Assembly: GCA_022833215.1 (NCBI GenBank)
Contig: JAIPUZ010000070.1
Coordinates: 1-52,465 of the forward strand
Length of the DNA stretch: 52,465 nt
Direction: 5' to 3'
Source of the DNA: Mesorhizobium sp.
Lineage (GTDB): Bacteria; Pseudomonadota; Alphaproteobacteria; Rhizobiales; Rhizobiaceae
Shown here: piece by piece, positions 30,521-39,102 of the stretch
Layout: every line of letters begins with the position of its first letter
Numbering within the stretch: position 1 is the first letter of the stretch
Translations under genes and position numbers: made by a program
Notes under the pieces: generated by a model
Databases searched by the model: none
The model's input: only the letters and a program-made list of their open reading frames with translations
Told to the model about the DNA's origin: nothing

Positions 30521-30988
30521 CTATTCGACTTTTTCGACTGTCAGTTCCAGATCGGTGTCGGCCGCGCCGGTGACGCGCACGCGCGTTCCCACGGGCAGGT
30601 CCGGGCCGCTTACCCGCCACAGCGTGTCGCCGAGCTGGACACGGCCGCGTCCGTCGCGGATCGGCTCCATCAGCGTCGCGGTGCGGCCGATCATCTGCTC
30701 GCTGCGCCGGTTGAGAAGGGGCTGGTCGGTATTCCCCTGCCGCGAAGCGACGACTTTCCTGCCGATATAGGCCGAAAGGAGCGACAGGATCAGGAACAGC
30801 AGGACCTGCACCTGCCAGCCCCAGAACGCGCTCTCCCACAGAAGCAGCGACGCCGCGCCGACGATGAGCGCGGCTATGCCGATCCACAGCAGGTAGACGC
30901 CGGGCGCGAAGATTTCGAGACCGAGCAGGACGAGACCGAAGACCACCCAGTTCCACGGCCCGAGTTCGGAAATGACGCGCGCGATCAT
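30521..30988 (-). CDS. NfeD family membrane protein
   Basis: A 155-residue inner-membrane protein with three or four hydrophobic segments (NWVVFGLVLLGLEIFAPGVYLLWIG, ALIVGAASLLLW, VLLFLILSLLSAYIG). A C-terminal OB-fold NfeD domain follows, from MIGRTATLMEPIRDGRGRV to VTGAADTDLELTVEKVE. NfeD1b-type proteins act with SPFH partners in membrane microdomains. It lies 21 bases downstream of the SPFH gene on the same strand, forming the usual qmcA-nfeD pair. It is convergent with the DUF411 gene. Confidence 0.88.
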   Translation of the reverse strand: MIARVISELGPWNWVVFGLVLLGLEIFAPGVYLLWIGIAALIVGAASLLLWESAFWGWQVQVLLFLILSLLSAYIGRKVVASRQGNTDQPLLNRRSEQMIGRTATLMEPIRDGRGRVQLGDTLWRVSGPDLPVGTRVRVTGAADTDLELTVEKVE

Positions 30989-31009
30989 GGTTGCTACCTG
31001 CCGTCAGCC

Positions 31010-31954
31010 TCAGTTGTCGGTCGAGCGGACCGCGGGCGGGCGGGCGCCCGACTGGCGCTGCGCGCCACCGCCATTGCCGAAGACTTCCTTCGTGATTTCG
31101 CCGATGCCGCCCAGCGTTCCGATCAGCGAGGATGCCTCCATCGGCATGAGCACCACCTTTGAATTGGTGGCGGAGCCGATCTTGGCCAGCGCCTCGGTGT
31201 ATTTCTGGGCCACGAAATAGTTCAGCGCCTGAAGGTCGCCCTTGGAGATGGCTTCCGACACGACCTGCGTGGCGCGGGCTTCCGCTTCGGCCGCACGCTC
31301 GCGGGCCTCGGCGTCGCGGAAGGCGGCCTCGCGCCGGCCTTCCGCTTCGAGGATCTGCGACTGCTTGAGACCCTCGGCGGTGAGGATCTGGGCGCGTTTG
31401 TCGCGCTCGGCCATCATCTGGCGGGCCATGGATTCGACCAGATTGGCGGGCGGATTGATGTCCTTGATCTCGACGCGGGTGACCTTGATGCCCCATGGGT
31501 GCGCGGCCTCGTCGACGACGCGCAGCAGGCGCTCGTTGATGGTGTCGCGGTTGGAGAGCAGCTCATCGAGGTCCATGGAGCCCATCACCGTGCGGATATT
31601 GGTCATGGTCAGGTTCAGGATGGCGTTCTGAAGCCCGGCCACCTGATAGGCCGCCTGCGGGGCGTTCAGCACCTGATAGAAGGCGACGCCGTCAACGGCG
31701 ACGATGGCGTTGTCGCGGGTGATGATTTCCTGCGTGGGAACGTCCAGCACCTGCTCCATCATGTTCATCTTGGCGCCGATGCGGTCGATGAAGGGGATGA
31801 TCAGGTTCAGGCCGGGAGACAGGGTGCGCGTGTAGCGGCCGAAACGCTCGACGGTATAGTTGAAGCCCTGCGGCACCGTCTTGACGCCTGCAAACAGCAC
31901 CAGCAGCACAACGACCGCCAGCACCACTATGACAATATCGAACCCTGCGAGCAT
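31010..31954 (-). CDS. SPFH/Band 7 membrane protein (QmcA-like)
   Basis: A 314-residue protein with one N-terminal transmembrane helix ([18 protein letters not shown]), an SPFH domain starting [31 protein letters not shown], and a long Ala/Glu-rich coiled region ([27 protein letters not shown]). The end is low-complexity and glycine-rich. Stomatin-like QmcA proteins oligomerise in the inner membrane and act with NfeD partners in membrane-domain organisation and proteolysis control. The NfeD gene is immediately downstream. Confidence 0.9.
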   Translation of the reverse strand: MLAGFDIVIVVLAVVVLLVLFAGVKTVPQGFNYTVERFGRYTRTLSPGLNLIIPFIDRIGAKMNMMEQVLDVPTQEIITRDNAIVAVDGVAFYQVLNAPQAAYQVAGLQNAILNLTMTNIRTVMGSMDLDELLSNRDTINERLLRVVDEAAHPWGIKVTRVEIKDINPPANLVESMARQMMAERDKRAQILTAEGLKQSQILEAEGRREAAFRDAEARERAAEAEARATQVVSEAISKGDLQALNYFVAQKYTEALAKIGSATNSKVVLMPMEASSLIGTLGGIGEITKEVFGNGGGAQRQSGARPPAVRSTDN

Positions 31955-31999
31955 GGACCGTCACCTTTCGAAAGCATCCGCCGTCGAAGGACCATTAAA

Positions 32000-32047
32000 G
32001 CATCGGGCCTGAAAGTGGAAAGCGGTTTTCCGAAAAACCCGGATGGC
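32000..32047. repeat. Imperfect palindromic intergenic element
   Basis: GCATCGGG...CCCGGATGGC flank an interior in which GGAAAGCGGTTTTCC can pair. Similar imperfect palindromes built on CATCGG / GAAAAGTGG are common between rhizobial genes. It sits just upstream of the SPFH gene and downstream of hemH. Its repeat status must be tested in the whole genome. Confidence 0.4.
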
Positions 32048-32078
32048 CGCCTTCCCGCAGGATGAAGAATCGCGCGGT

Positions 32079-33140
32079 TCAGGCCCAGCCGGCCAGTTCG
32101 CGCCGCACCAGCGTCTCGATCACTGCCATGCCCTCCGTAGTGTCGTTGAGGCATGGAATGTGGCTGAACTTCTCGCCGCCGGCATGGAGGAACTCCTCGC
32201 AGACCTCGCGGCCGATCTCGTCCAGCGTCTCGATGCAGTCCGAGACGAAGCCGGGATTTAAAACGGCAATGCGTTTCACGCCGTCCCTTGCCAGCTTCTC
32301 GACGGTGGCGTCGGTGTAGGGCTGGAGCCATTCCTGCGCGCCGAAACGCGACTGGAAGGTGGTCATCAGCTTTTCCTCGCCCCAGCCGAGCTTCTCGCGC
32401 AGCAGGCGCGTGGTCTCCAGGCAATGGCGGCGATAGGGGTCGCCCTTGTCGGACATGGCCTTGGGGATGCCGTGGTAGGAGGCGAGAACGACTTCCGGCT
32501 CGAAATCGAGCGTGGCGAGATGCTTGCGGATCGAGGTGGCGAGCGCCTCGATATAGACCGGCTCGTCATAATAGGGTGGCACGGTGCGCAGCGCCGGCGC
32601 GCGCCGCATCTTCATCAGGGCGCGAAAGAGTTGGTCGTTGGCGGTGGCGGTGGTGGTCGCCGAATATTGCGGATAGAGCGGGAAGGAGAGAATGCGGTCG
32701 CAGCCGCGCTCCACGAGCTTGCGGGCCACGGCGCCCGTCGAGGGGTTGCCGTAACGCATGCCCCAGTCGACGCTGACATTGGCGAGGTCCCGCAGTGCCG
32801 CGCCGAGCTTCTCGCTCTGGGAGCGGGTGAAGGTGTGCAGCGGCGATTCGTTGCGCTCCCGGTTCCAGATGCGGGCATAGTTCTCGCCGGACTTCTTCGG
32901 CCGCACCGTGAGCACCAGCCCGTAGAGGATCGGGTACCAGATCAGCCTGTTCAGTTCCACGATGCGCGGGTCGGACAGGAATTCCCGCAGATAGCGCCAC
33001 ATCGGCTTGAACTCGGTGCCGTCGGGCGTACCGAGGTTGAGCAGCATGACGCCGACCCTGGCGGGTCGGGTGGCGGTCTGGCTCGCCGGCGTCGCCGAAA
33101 GGGTGGCGATCCGGGCTTCGGTCTGGTCGGTTCTGGACAT
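32079..33140 (-). CDS. hemH: Ferrochelatase
   Basis: A 353-residue enzyme inserting Fe2+ into protoporphyrin IX, the last step of haem synthesis. It begins VGVMLLNLGTPDGTEFKPMWRYLREFLSDPRIV, the family opening. The metal-site residues are His223 in ASYHGIPKAM and Glu304 in PGFVSDCIETLDEI; FPLYPQYSATTTAT is the other signature. The ATG at 33140 gives about 28 residues before the conserved core; the ribosome site is weak. It is downstream of the Omp10-type gene on the same strand, a pairing I recall from Brucella and Mesorhizobium. Confidence 0.95.
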   Translation of the reverse strand: MSRTDQTEARIATLSATPASQTATRPARVGVMLLNLGTPDGTEFKPMWRYLREFLSDPRIVELNRLIWYPILYGLVLTVRPKKSGENYARIWNRERNESPLHTFTRSQSEKLGAALRDLANVSVDWGMRYGNPSTGAVARKLVERGCDRILSFPLYPQYSATTTATANDQLFRALMKMRRAPALRTVPPYYDEPVYIEALATSIRKHLATLDFEPEVVLASYHGIPKAMSDKGDPYRRHCLETTRLLREKLGWGEEKLMTTFQSRFGAQEWLQPYTDATVEKLARDGVKRIAVLNPGFVSDCIETLDEIGREVCEEFLHAGGEKFSHIPCLNDTTEGMAVIETLVRRELAGWA

Positions 33141-33215
33141 GCGCTCGCTTTCTCTACGAGCCGCAGAAACTAGCGTGGCGCGGCAAGGATGCAATGCTGC
33201 GTCTAGCCGCACCCC

Positions 33216-33242
33216 GCATGCGGCGGACGTCGCGCCGCATGC
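33216..33242. repeat. Inverted repeat between omp10-type gene and hemH
   Basis: GCATGCGGC and GCCGCATGC form a perfect 9-bp stem with a 9-base loop in the gap after the Omp10-type stop. There is no U-run, so message stabilisation or processing is more likely than termination. Confidence 0.45.
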
Positions 33243-33258
33243 ACCCTTCCGGGCGGGT

Positions 33259-33639
33259 TCAGGCCCTGCGCGTCAGAACGAAATTCTGGCCGGTGGCGCT
33301 GGTGCAGTTGAGCTGGCTGGTGGAGATCATCAGGCAGTTGAAGCTGATCGGCGACTGACGGATCAGCGAGGTGCCGGAAATCTCGACCGAGGTGGGGCCC
33401 GTCATGCGGTAGCTGCCGTCTGAGAGCTTCTGCCCGGTATCCGTCGCCACGGTCTGGAAGATGCCGCCGCTGAAGGTCGAAAGGCCGGTGCCCTGGGCAT
33501 CGATCCATGAGCCTTCGACGCCGCTGCGCGCGACTACGCCGCCACCGGGAGGAGGGGGCGGGCTGGTGGTGCAGGCAGCGAGTGCGCCGGCGGCCGCCAG
33601 AACTATGGCTGCCGTTACAAGTCTACGGGGGGTGTTCAT
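33259..33639 (-). CDS. omp10: Outer-membrane lipoprotein, Omp10-like
   Basis: A 126-residue lipoprotein. The signal sequence MNTPRRLVTAAIVLAAAGALAAC ends in a lipobox with Cys as the lipidated residue, followed by TSPPPPPGGG. The mature domain (VEGSWIDAQGTGLSTFSGGIFQTVATDTGQ to LNCTSATGQNFVLTRR) matches Brucella Omp10, whose length is also about 126 residues. GAGGAG lies nine bases before the ATG at 33639, and the upstream open frame is discarded. The gene precedes hemH on the same strand. Confidence 0.85.
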   Translation of the reverse strand: MNTPRRLVTAAIVLAAAGALAACTTSPPPPPGGGVVARSGVEGSWIDAQGTGLSTFSGGIFQTVATDTGQKLSDGSYRMTGPTSVEISGTSLIRQSPISFNCLMISTSQLNCTSATGQNFVLTRRA

Positions 33640-33722
33640 CTTGCGCTTCTCCTCGATCCGCCCTTGTTCAATTGCGCGATTTCGGCGCGATTGCAAGCTG
33701 TGCGGACGGAGTACGCCCAGAC

Positions 33723-35171
33723 CTATCGCACCAGTATGTTGCGGAACTGCCACGGGTCGCTTGCGTCGATATTTTCCGGAAACAGGCCGGGGCGGTTCTC
33801 GAGCGGTGTCCAGTCCGTATAGTAGCCATTCACGGGGCCAAGATAGGGCGACTGGACCTCGAGGCAACGCCGGTAGTCCATTTCGTCGGCCTCGACGATG
33901 CCGGCCTGCGGATTTTCGAGCGCCCAGACCATGCCAGCAAGCACGGCGGAGCTGACCTGAAGCCCGGTGGCGTTCTGATAGGGAGCCAGCTTGCGCGCTT
34001 CGGCCAGCGAAAGCTGCGAACCGTACCAGTAGGCGTTCCTGTCGTGACCGTAGAGCAGCACGCCGAGCTCATCGACGCCGTCGACCAGTTCGTTCTGCTC
34101 CAGAACGTGCTGTGTCTCCTGCGCGCGTCCGGCGGCGCCGAACATCTCGTGTATCGAGAGCACGGCGTCGTTGCAGGGATGATAGGCGTAGTTGCAGGTC
34201 GGGCGGTATTGCACCTTGCCCTTCCTGCCACGCAGGGTGAAGAAATCGGCGATCGAGATCGCCTCGTTGTGGGTGACGAGGAAGCCATATTGCGGGCCGG
34301 GTGTCGGGCACCAGCTCCTCACGCGGGTGTTGCCACCCGGTTGTTCGAGCCAGATGCCCGCGCCGCAGCCCTTCTTGTGCCTGCGCGCATTCTTCGGCAT
34401 CCATTTCTCATGCGTGCCCCAGCCGAGCTCGGCCGGCTGGAGACCTTCGGCGATGAAACCCTCGACGGACCATGTGTTCCAGAAGGTGCCGAGCGGCTTG
34501 GGCTTCTTCGCCCGCTGCGTGTCGCGCTCGGCGATGTGGATGCCCTTGACGCCGGCGTCGCGCATCAGTTTCGCCCAGCCGTCGCGGTCCTGCGGTGCCG
34601 GCGGCTCGCCGATTGCCATGCCGAGATCGCCCGCCAGATTGAGGAGCGCCTGCTTGACGAGCCAGGAAACCATGCCGGGATTGGCACCGCAGGTGGAGAC
34701 CGCGGTGGTGCCGCCGGGCCGCTTGCGCTTTTCCCTGAGCAGCGTTTCGCGCAGGGCATAATTGGTGCGGGATGCGTTGTCCGCCTTGTCGTCGAAATAG
34801 AAGCCGAGCCAGGGCTCGATCACCGTATCGACATAGAGGACGCCCAGTTCACGGCAAAGCCGCATCAGTTCGACGGAGCCGGTGTCGACCGACAGGTTGA
34901 CGCAGAAACCCTGACCTTCCCCTGCGGTGAGCAGCGGCGTCAGCAAATCCTTGTAATTGTCGCGGGTCACGGCCTCCTGAACGAAGGCGATGCCGCGCTC
35001 GTCCAGCAGCTTGCGGTTGGTGTCGCGCGGATCGATCACCGTCAGGCGCGATTTGTCGAAGCGTAAATGACGTTCGATCAGCGGCAGCGTGCCGCGCCCG
35101 ATGGAGCCGAAGCCGATCATGACGATGGGGCCGGTGATCTCGCCGTGAACCGGCCACTTCGCATTCGCCAT
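33723..35171 (-). CDS. hss: Homospermidine synthase
   Basis: A 482-residue NAD+-dependent enzyme that joins two putrescines (or putrescine and spermidine) into sym-homospermidine, the main long polyamine of many Rhizobiales. The Rossmann motif is VMIGFGSIGRGTLPLIERH near residue 20. Family blocks include DTVIEPWLGFYFDD, STCGANPGMVSWLVKQAL, GWGTHEKWMP, and TCNYAYHPCNDAVLSIHEMFG. The ATG at 35171 (MANAKWPVHGE) is the family start. Its upstream gap carries a TGCCA-ATC-TGGCA repeat. Confidence 0.93.
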   Translation of the reverse strand: MANAKWPVHGEITGPIVMIGFGSIGRGTLPLIERHLRFDKSRLTVIDPRDTNRKLLDERGIAFVQEAVTRDNYKDLLTPLLTAGEGQGFCVNLSVDTGSVELMRLCRELGVLYVDTVIEPWLGFYFDDKADNASRTNYALRETLLREKRKRPGGTTAVSTCGANPGMVSWLVKQALLNLAGDLGMAIGEPPAPQDRDGWAKLMRDAGVKGIHIAERDTQRAKKPKPLGTFWNTWSVEGFIAEGLQPAELGWGTHEKWMPKNARRHKKGCGAGIWLEQPGGNTRVRSWCPTPGPQYGFLVTHNEAISIADFFTLRGRKGKVQYRPTCNYAYHPCNDAVLSIHEMFGAAGRAQETQHVLEQNELVDGVDELGVLLYGHDRNAYWYGSQLSLAEARKLAPYQNATGLQVSSAVLAGMVWALENPQAGIVEADEMDYRRCLEVQSPYLGPVNGYYTDWTPLENRPGLFPENIDASDPWQFRNILVR

Positions 35172-35281
35172 TCTTCGCTCGCTCCTGTTGGTGCGCTGTC
35201 GCCCGCCTTGCGCAGGCTGGCGCAACAATCACAGATATTTGTCACATACCAGTGAAACCCGGCAAATTCGATGTCGTTGCA

Positions 35282-35294
35282 TGCCAATCTGGCA
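35282..35294. promoter_or_regulatory. Candidate operator upstream of homospermidine synthase
   Basis: TGCCA-ATC-TGGCA is a perfect five-base inverted repeat about 110 bases before the hss start, in the 152-base gap between pabC-like and hss genes. No known regulator is assigned. Confidence 0.35.
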
Positions 35295-35323
35295 ATATGG
35301 TAAGCGGCGGCAGCCGGGTTACG

Positions 35324-35989
35324 CTACGGCAAAAGGCGCGCCGGAATCAGGCCGCGCAGGGAGTTTCCCATGAAGACCGCGCTTGCGGAGCCCAGCGTTT
35401 CCGGCGTCATCACACCCTCCACGGCGCGGCCCTGGTCGATCAGTTCCTTGCGCAATACGCCTGCCAGAAGCCCGCACCCGAGCGGCGGGGTGACGAGGAC
35501 GCCATCGCCAAACTCCACGAAGAGATTCGTGATCGTGCCTTCGCAGATCTCTCCGCGCTCGTTGCACAGCAGAACCTCATCCGCTTCGGTCGCGGGATAT
35601 TCGGCGCGGGCCCGTTCGTAGGTCTCGCGGCGCGTGGTTTTGTGGCGCAGCAGCCTGTCGGTGGAGGAGAGGCGCGCAGCCGCCAGCCGCAACTTCCAGA
35701 CCGCGCCTTCCGGCAGAGGCTGGAACGGCTGTGCCGTTGCCTCCGGTGAGCCGTTCGGTCCGAGTAGCAGGCGCAGGCGCTGCGGCATTTCTTTTCCGGC
35801 GACGGCCTGTTCCAGCGCCTGCCGGGTCCTGCCAGCATCGTAGCCGAAGCCGAGTTCCCGGGACGAACCGGCAAGGCGATCCAGATGCCGCCCCAGCCGC
35901 AGGAAGCCGTCCGCCGGCTCCCAGCGCAGCGTTTCGATCAGCCTGAAGCCGGGACCGTTCCCGTCGCAAAGCGGGCTTTCAGCAGGCAT
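35324..35989 (-). CDS. Class IV aminotransferase, probable 4-amino-4-deoxychorismate lyase
   Basis: A 221-residue fold-type IV PLP enzyme. The Schiff-base lysine is Lys117 in RLLRHKTTRRETYE, and the cofactor-binding blocks EVLLCNERGEICEGTITNLFVE and TPPLGCGLLAGVLRKELID are intact. It is short compared with IlvE (about 300) but matches the compact class found beside pabB. Its start overlaps the pabB end by 52 bases, so translation is coupled. It would release pyruvate from aminodeoxychorismate to give p-aminobenzoate for folate. A branched-chain aminotransferase role is less likely. Confidence 0.82.
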   Translation of the reverse strand: MPAESPLCDGNGPGFRLIETLRWEPADGFLRLGRHLDRLAGSSRELGFGYDAGRTRQALEQAVAGKEMPQRLRLLLGPNGSPEATAQPFQPLPEGAVWKLRLAAARLSSTDRLLRHKTTRRETYERARAEYPATEADEVLLCNERGEICEGTITNLFVEFGDGVLVTPPLGCGLLAGVLRKELIDQGRAVEGVMTPETLGSASAVFMGNSLRGLIPARLLP

Positions 35990-37089
35990 TCCCGATATTC
36001 CTCTTCAGCGGTGGAATCGAACACCACGCCGCCGCCGACATTGTAGACGGCCTCGCCGCCGGCAAAGAGCGAGATGGTGCGGATGGCGACGGAGAAGCGC
36101 ATTTCTCCACCCGGCGCGACCCAGCCGATGGCGCCGCAGTAGACGTCGCGCGGGCCGGTTTCCAGCTCGCGCAGTATCTCCATCGCCCTGATCTTGGGTG
36201 CGCCGGTGATCGACCCGCAGGGGAAGAGGGCGGCGAAGATGCGGCGCAGGGACAGGCCGGGCAGGAGCTTTGCGCGCACCCTGCTCACCATCTGGTGCAC
36301 GGTCGGGTAGCTTTCGATGCGGAAGAGTTCCGGTACGTCGAGCGAGCCGACTTCCGAGATCAGCGAAATGTCGTTGCGCAGCAGGTCGACGATCATCCGG
36401 TTCTCGGCCTGGTTTTTCTCGTCGTTGCGCAGGAAATCCTTCAATCGTTCGTCTTGTGCCGGTGTTGCCCCGCGCGGCGCGGTGCCCTTCATGGGATGGG
36501 TCTCGATCCAGCCGTCGGCGTCGACCTCGAAGAACAGCTCGGGCGAGCGCGACAGTACGACGGGGCCGGCGCCCAGCGAGGCCAGAGCGCCATAGCGCAC
36601 AGGCTGGCGCCCGGTCAGCGCGTCGAACGCGGCCGCCGGCGTGCCCGTCCACTGCGCATCGATGCGGAAGGTCAGGTTGCCCTGATAGCAGTCGCCTTCG
36701 CGCAGATGCCGGTGCAGGCGGGCGAAGCGCTTTTCATAGTCCGCGAAGGACCAGCTTGCCCGCGTATCGCAGATCGGCCCGTTGCTCGCCGCATCGGCAG
36801 GGGCGGGAATGTCCCGCTCCTGCGGCGCGTCGAAGATGCCGATGCAAAGCAGAGGCGCGCGCCGGCCCTCCGGCAGCAGTGGCGCGAGCTTGGGCTCCAG
36901 CAGATAGCCGGCCTCATAGGAGACATAGCCGGCCAGCCATTTTCCCGCCTCATGGGCGGCCTGAAGCCGCTTCCAGGCGCTGTCGAACTCGCCGGGTCCG
37001 TAAGGCGCGACGATCTCCGAGGGCCGCCCGAACAGCGTCTCATGGCCGGCCGGGTCGTTGCGGAAGAGAATGAAGGGAGCGTCCGTCAC
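35938..37089 (-). CDS. pabB: Aminodeoxychorismate synthase component I
   Basis: A 383-residue chorismate-utilising enzyme that aminates chorismate in folate synthesis. The active-site motif HPMKGTAPRG has Lys201, the residue characteristic of aminodeoxychorismate synthases; anthranilate and salicylate enzymes lack it. ENRMIVDLLRNDISLISEVGSL, FPCGSITGAPKIRAMEIL and the final GGGVVFDSTAEEEYREC are the chorismate-binding blocks. The N-terminal region is shorter than in E. coli PabB, and the glutaminase PabA is not encoded here. It starts 13 bases after the upstream peptidase gene and overlaps the pabC-like gene. Confidence 0.93.
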   Translation of the reverse strand: MTDAPFILFRNDPAGHETLFGRPSEIVAPYGPGEFDSAWKRLQAAHEAGKWLAGYVSYEAGYLLEPKLAPLLPEGRRAPLLCIGIFDAPQERDIPAPADAASNGPICDTRASWSFADYEKRFARLHRHLREGDCYQGNLTFRIDAQWTGTPAAAFDALTGRQPVRYGALASLGAGPVVLSRSPELFFEVDADGWIETHPMKGTAPRGATPAQDERLKDFLRNDEKNQAENRMIVDLLRNDISLISEVGSLDVPELFRIESYPTVHQMVSRVRAKLLPGLSLRRIFAALFPCGSITGAPKIRAMEILRELETGPRDVYCGAIGWVAPGGEMRFSVAIRTISLFAGGEAVYNVGGGVVFDSTAEEEYRECLLKARFATGTVPASG

Positions 37090-37102
37090 GCCTGCCCCTT
37101 GT

Positions 37103-38953
37103 TCAGGCTGCCTTGTCCAGAGCTTCCAGCTCGTCGATCAGCGACGAGATGACACCGAGGCCCGTCTGCCAGAAGCCCGGATCGGTGGCATCGAGCCCGA
37201 ACGGCTTCAGCAGCTCCGAGTGATGCCTGGTGCCGCCCGCCCGCAGCATGTCGAAATACTTTTCCTGGAAGCCGCTTTCGGCATTCCGGTAGACGGCGTA
37301 GAGCGAGTTCACCAGACAGTCGCCGAACGCATAGGCGTAGACGTAGAAGGGCGAATGGATGAAGTGGGGAATATAGGCCCAGAAGGTCTCGTAGCCGTCG
37401 CGCAGCCTGATTGCCGGGCCGAGGCTTTCGGCCTGCACGTCCATCCAGAACCGGCCAAGCTGATCGGACGTCAGCTCGCCGTTCCGGCGCTCGGTGTGCA
37501 CCTTGCGCTCGAATTCGTAGAAGGCGACCTGACGCACCACCGTGTTGATCATGTCCTCGACCTTCTGGGCGAGCATGGCCTTGCGCTCGCGCCTGTCGGT
37601 CGTGCGGTCGAGCAGCGAGCGGAAGGTCAGCATCTCGCCGAACACGGAGGCGGTTTCGGCCAGTGTCAGCGGCGTCGAGGCCATCAGTGCGCCCTGTCCG
37701 CCGGCCAGCACCTGATGCACGCCATGGCCGAGCTCGTGTGCCAGCGTCATCACGTCGCGCGGCTTGCCCATGTAGTTCAGGAGCACATAGGGATGCACGG
37801 ACGGGACGGTGGGATGGGCGAATGCGCCGGGCGACTTGCCGGGCCGGGTCGGGGCGTCGATCCAGTTGCGGTCGAAGAACTGCCGGGCGATGTCGGCCAT
37901 CTGCGGCGCAAAGCCGTGATAGGCGTCGAGCACCGTGTTCTTCGCCTCGTTCCAGCCGATGACCGCCTGCGGCGTTTCGGGCAGGGGGGCGTTGCGGTCC
38001 CAGTGGTTCATGGCTTCCATGCCGAGCCAGCGCGCCTTCATGGCATAGTAGCGGTGCGACAGGCGCGGATAGGCTTCGCGAACGGCAGCCGCCAGCGCGT
38101 CCACGACCTCGCGCTCCACGCGGTTTGCGAGGTGCCGGGAATCGGCGATGTCCGTGAAGCCGCGCCAGCGGTCGGAAATTTCCTTGTCCTTGGCGAGCGT
38201 GTTGGTGATCAGCGTGAAGGTGCGGATGTTCTTGGAGAAGGTGGCGGCCAGCGCTTCGGCAGCCTTGCGGCGCACCTCGCCGTCGGCATCCTGCAAGCGG
38301 TTCAGGGTCGGCTCCAGCGTCTGCTCCTCGCCGTCGACCGTGAAGCGCAGGCCCGTCATGGTCTCATCGAACAGGCGGTTCCAGGCACCGCGGCCCGTGA
38401 CCGACTTTTCATGGAAGAGCTGCTCGACGCGGTCCTCGAGCTGGTAGGGCTTTTCCTTGCGCAGGTCCTCGATCCACGGCCTGTAGTGGCCGAAAGCGGG
38501 GTCCTCCGACAGTGCCTTTTCGATCAGCGCATCGTCGATCTTGTTCAGTTCCAGCCCGAAGAACAACAGATGCGAGCCGGCATCGGTGAGCTTCTGCTGC
38601 ACGTCGCCATAGAATTTGGCGCGGGCGGGGTCGGACGTATCGCCCGTATAGAGCAGCCCGGCATAGGAACCGATGCGGCCAGCCAGCTCGTCGAGCGCTT
38701 CATATTCGCGCATGGCCTCGCCAAGCCTGCCCTGGCTGCCGCGCCCGGCCTCGGCGGCGAGCTTGCCCTTCCACCGCTCCTCGAAGGCAATGGCGTTGCC
38801 GGCGGCCTTTTCCAGATCGCGCTTCAGCTCCGGCGCGTCGATGCCGGCGTAAAGGTCGGAGAGGTTCCATTCCGGCAGATCGCCGAGGTCCGTCTTCGCA
38901 AGAGCGGCGGCGGCAGATGACGCGGCAAACTGTCTGTCCGGGAAGCTGGGCAT
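37103..38953 (-). CDS. pepF: M3 family oligoendopeptidase (PepF-like)
   Basis: A 616-residue cytoplasmic zinc metallopeptidase that cuts short oligopeptides. The zinc motif HELGH (about residues 406-410) is followed by ETASVFGEMLTF with the third zinc ligand. The N-terminal PF08439-type region (ALDELAGRIGSYAGLLYTGDTSDP) and the C-terminal FHSPFYVYAYAFGDCLVNSLY-like block (here FIHSPFYVYAYAFGDCLV) match oligoendopeptidase F. The ATG at 38953 has GAAAGG upstream. pabB begins 13 bases after its stop, so peptidase, pabB and the pabC-like gene are probably one transcript. Confidence 0.92.
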   Translation of the reverse strand: MPSFPDRQFAASSAAAALAKTDLGDLPEWNLSDLYAGIDAPELKRDLEKAAGNAIAFEERWKGKLAAEAGRGSQGRLGEAMREYEALDELAGRIGSYAGLLYTGDTSDPARAKFYGDVQQKLTDAGSHLLFFGLELNKIDDALIEKALSEDPAFGHYRPWIEDLRKEKPYQLEDRVEQLFHEKSVTGRGAWNRLFDETMTGLRFTVDGEEQTLEPTLNRLQDADGEVRRKAAEALAATFSKNIRTFTLITNTLAKDKEISDRWRGFTDIADSRHLANRVEREVVDALAAAVREAYPRLSHRYYAMKARWLGMEAMNHWDRNAPLPETPQAVIGWNEAKNTVLDAYHGFAPQMADIARQFFDRNWIDAPTRPGKSPGAFAHPTVPSVHPYVLLNYMGKPRDVMTLAHELGHGVHQVLAGGQGALMASTPLTLAETASVFGEMLTFRSLLDRTTDRRERKAMLAQKVEDMINTVVRQVAFYEFERKVHTERRNGELTSDQLGRFWMDVQAESLGPAIRLRDGYETFWAYIPHFIHSPFYVYAYAFGDCLVNSLYAVYRNAESGFQEKYFDMLRAGGTRHHSELLKPFGLDATDPGFWQTGLGVISSLIDELEALDKAA

Positions 38954-39102
38954 GGGAAACCTTTCGGGTCTGCTTCGTTCGATGCGGGGCGAAAAGCCGG
39001 TCAAATGCGAAACAATTCGTTCACCGGCTTTTTTGAAACCTTATTTAGAACCCTGTGCCATGTTGATCCATAGGGGAAAACAGGCGGGCAGTTCGGGCAT
39101 TC

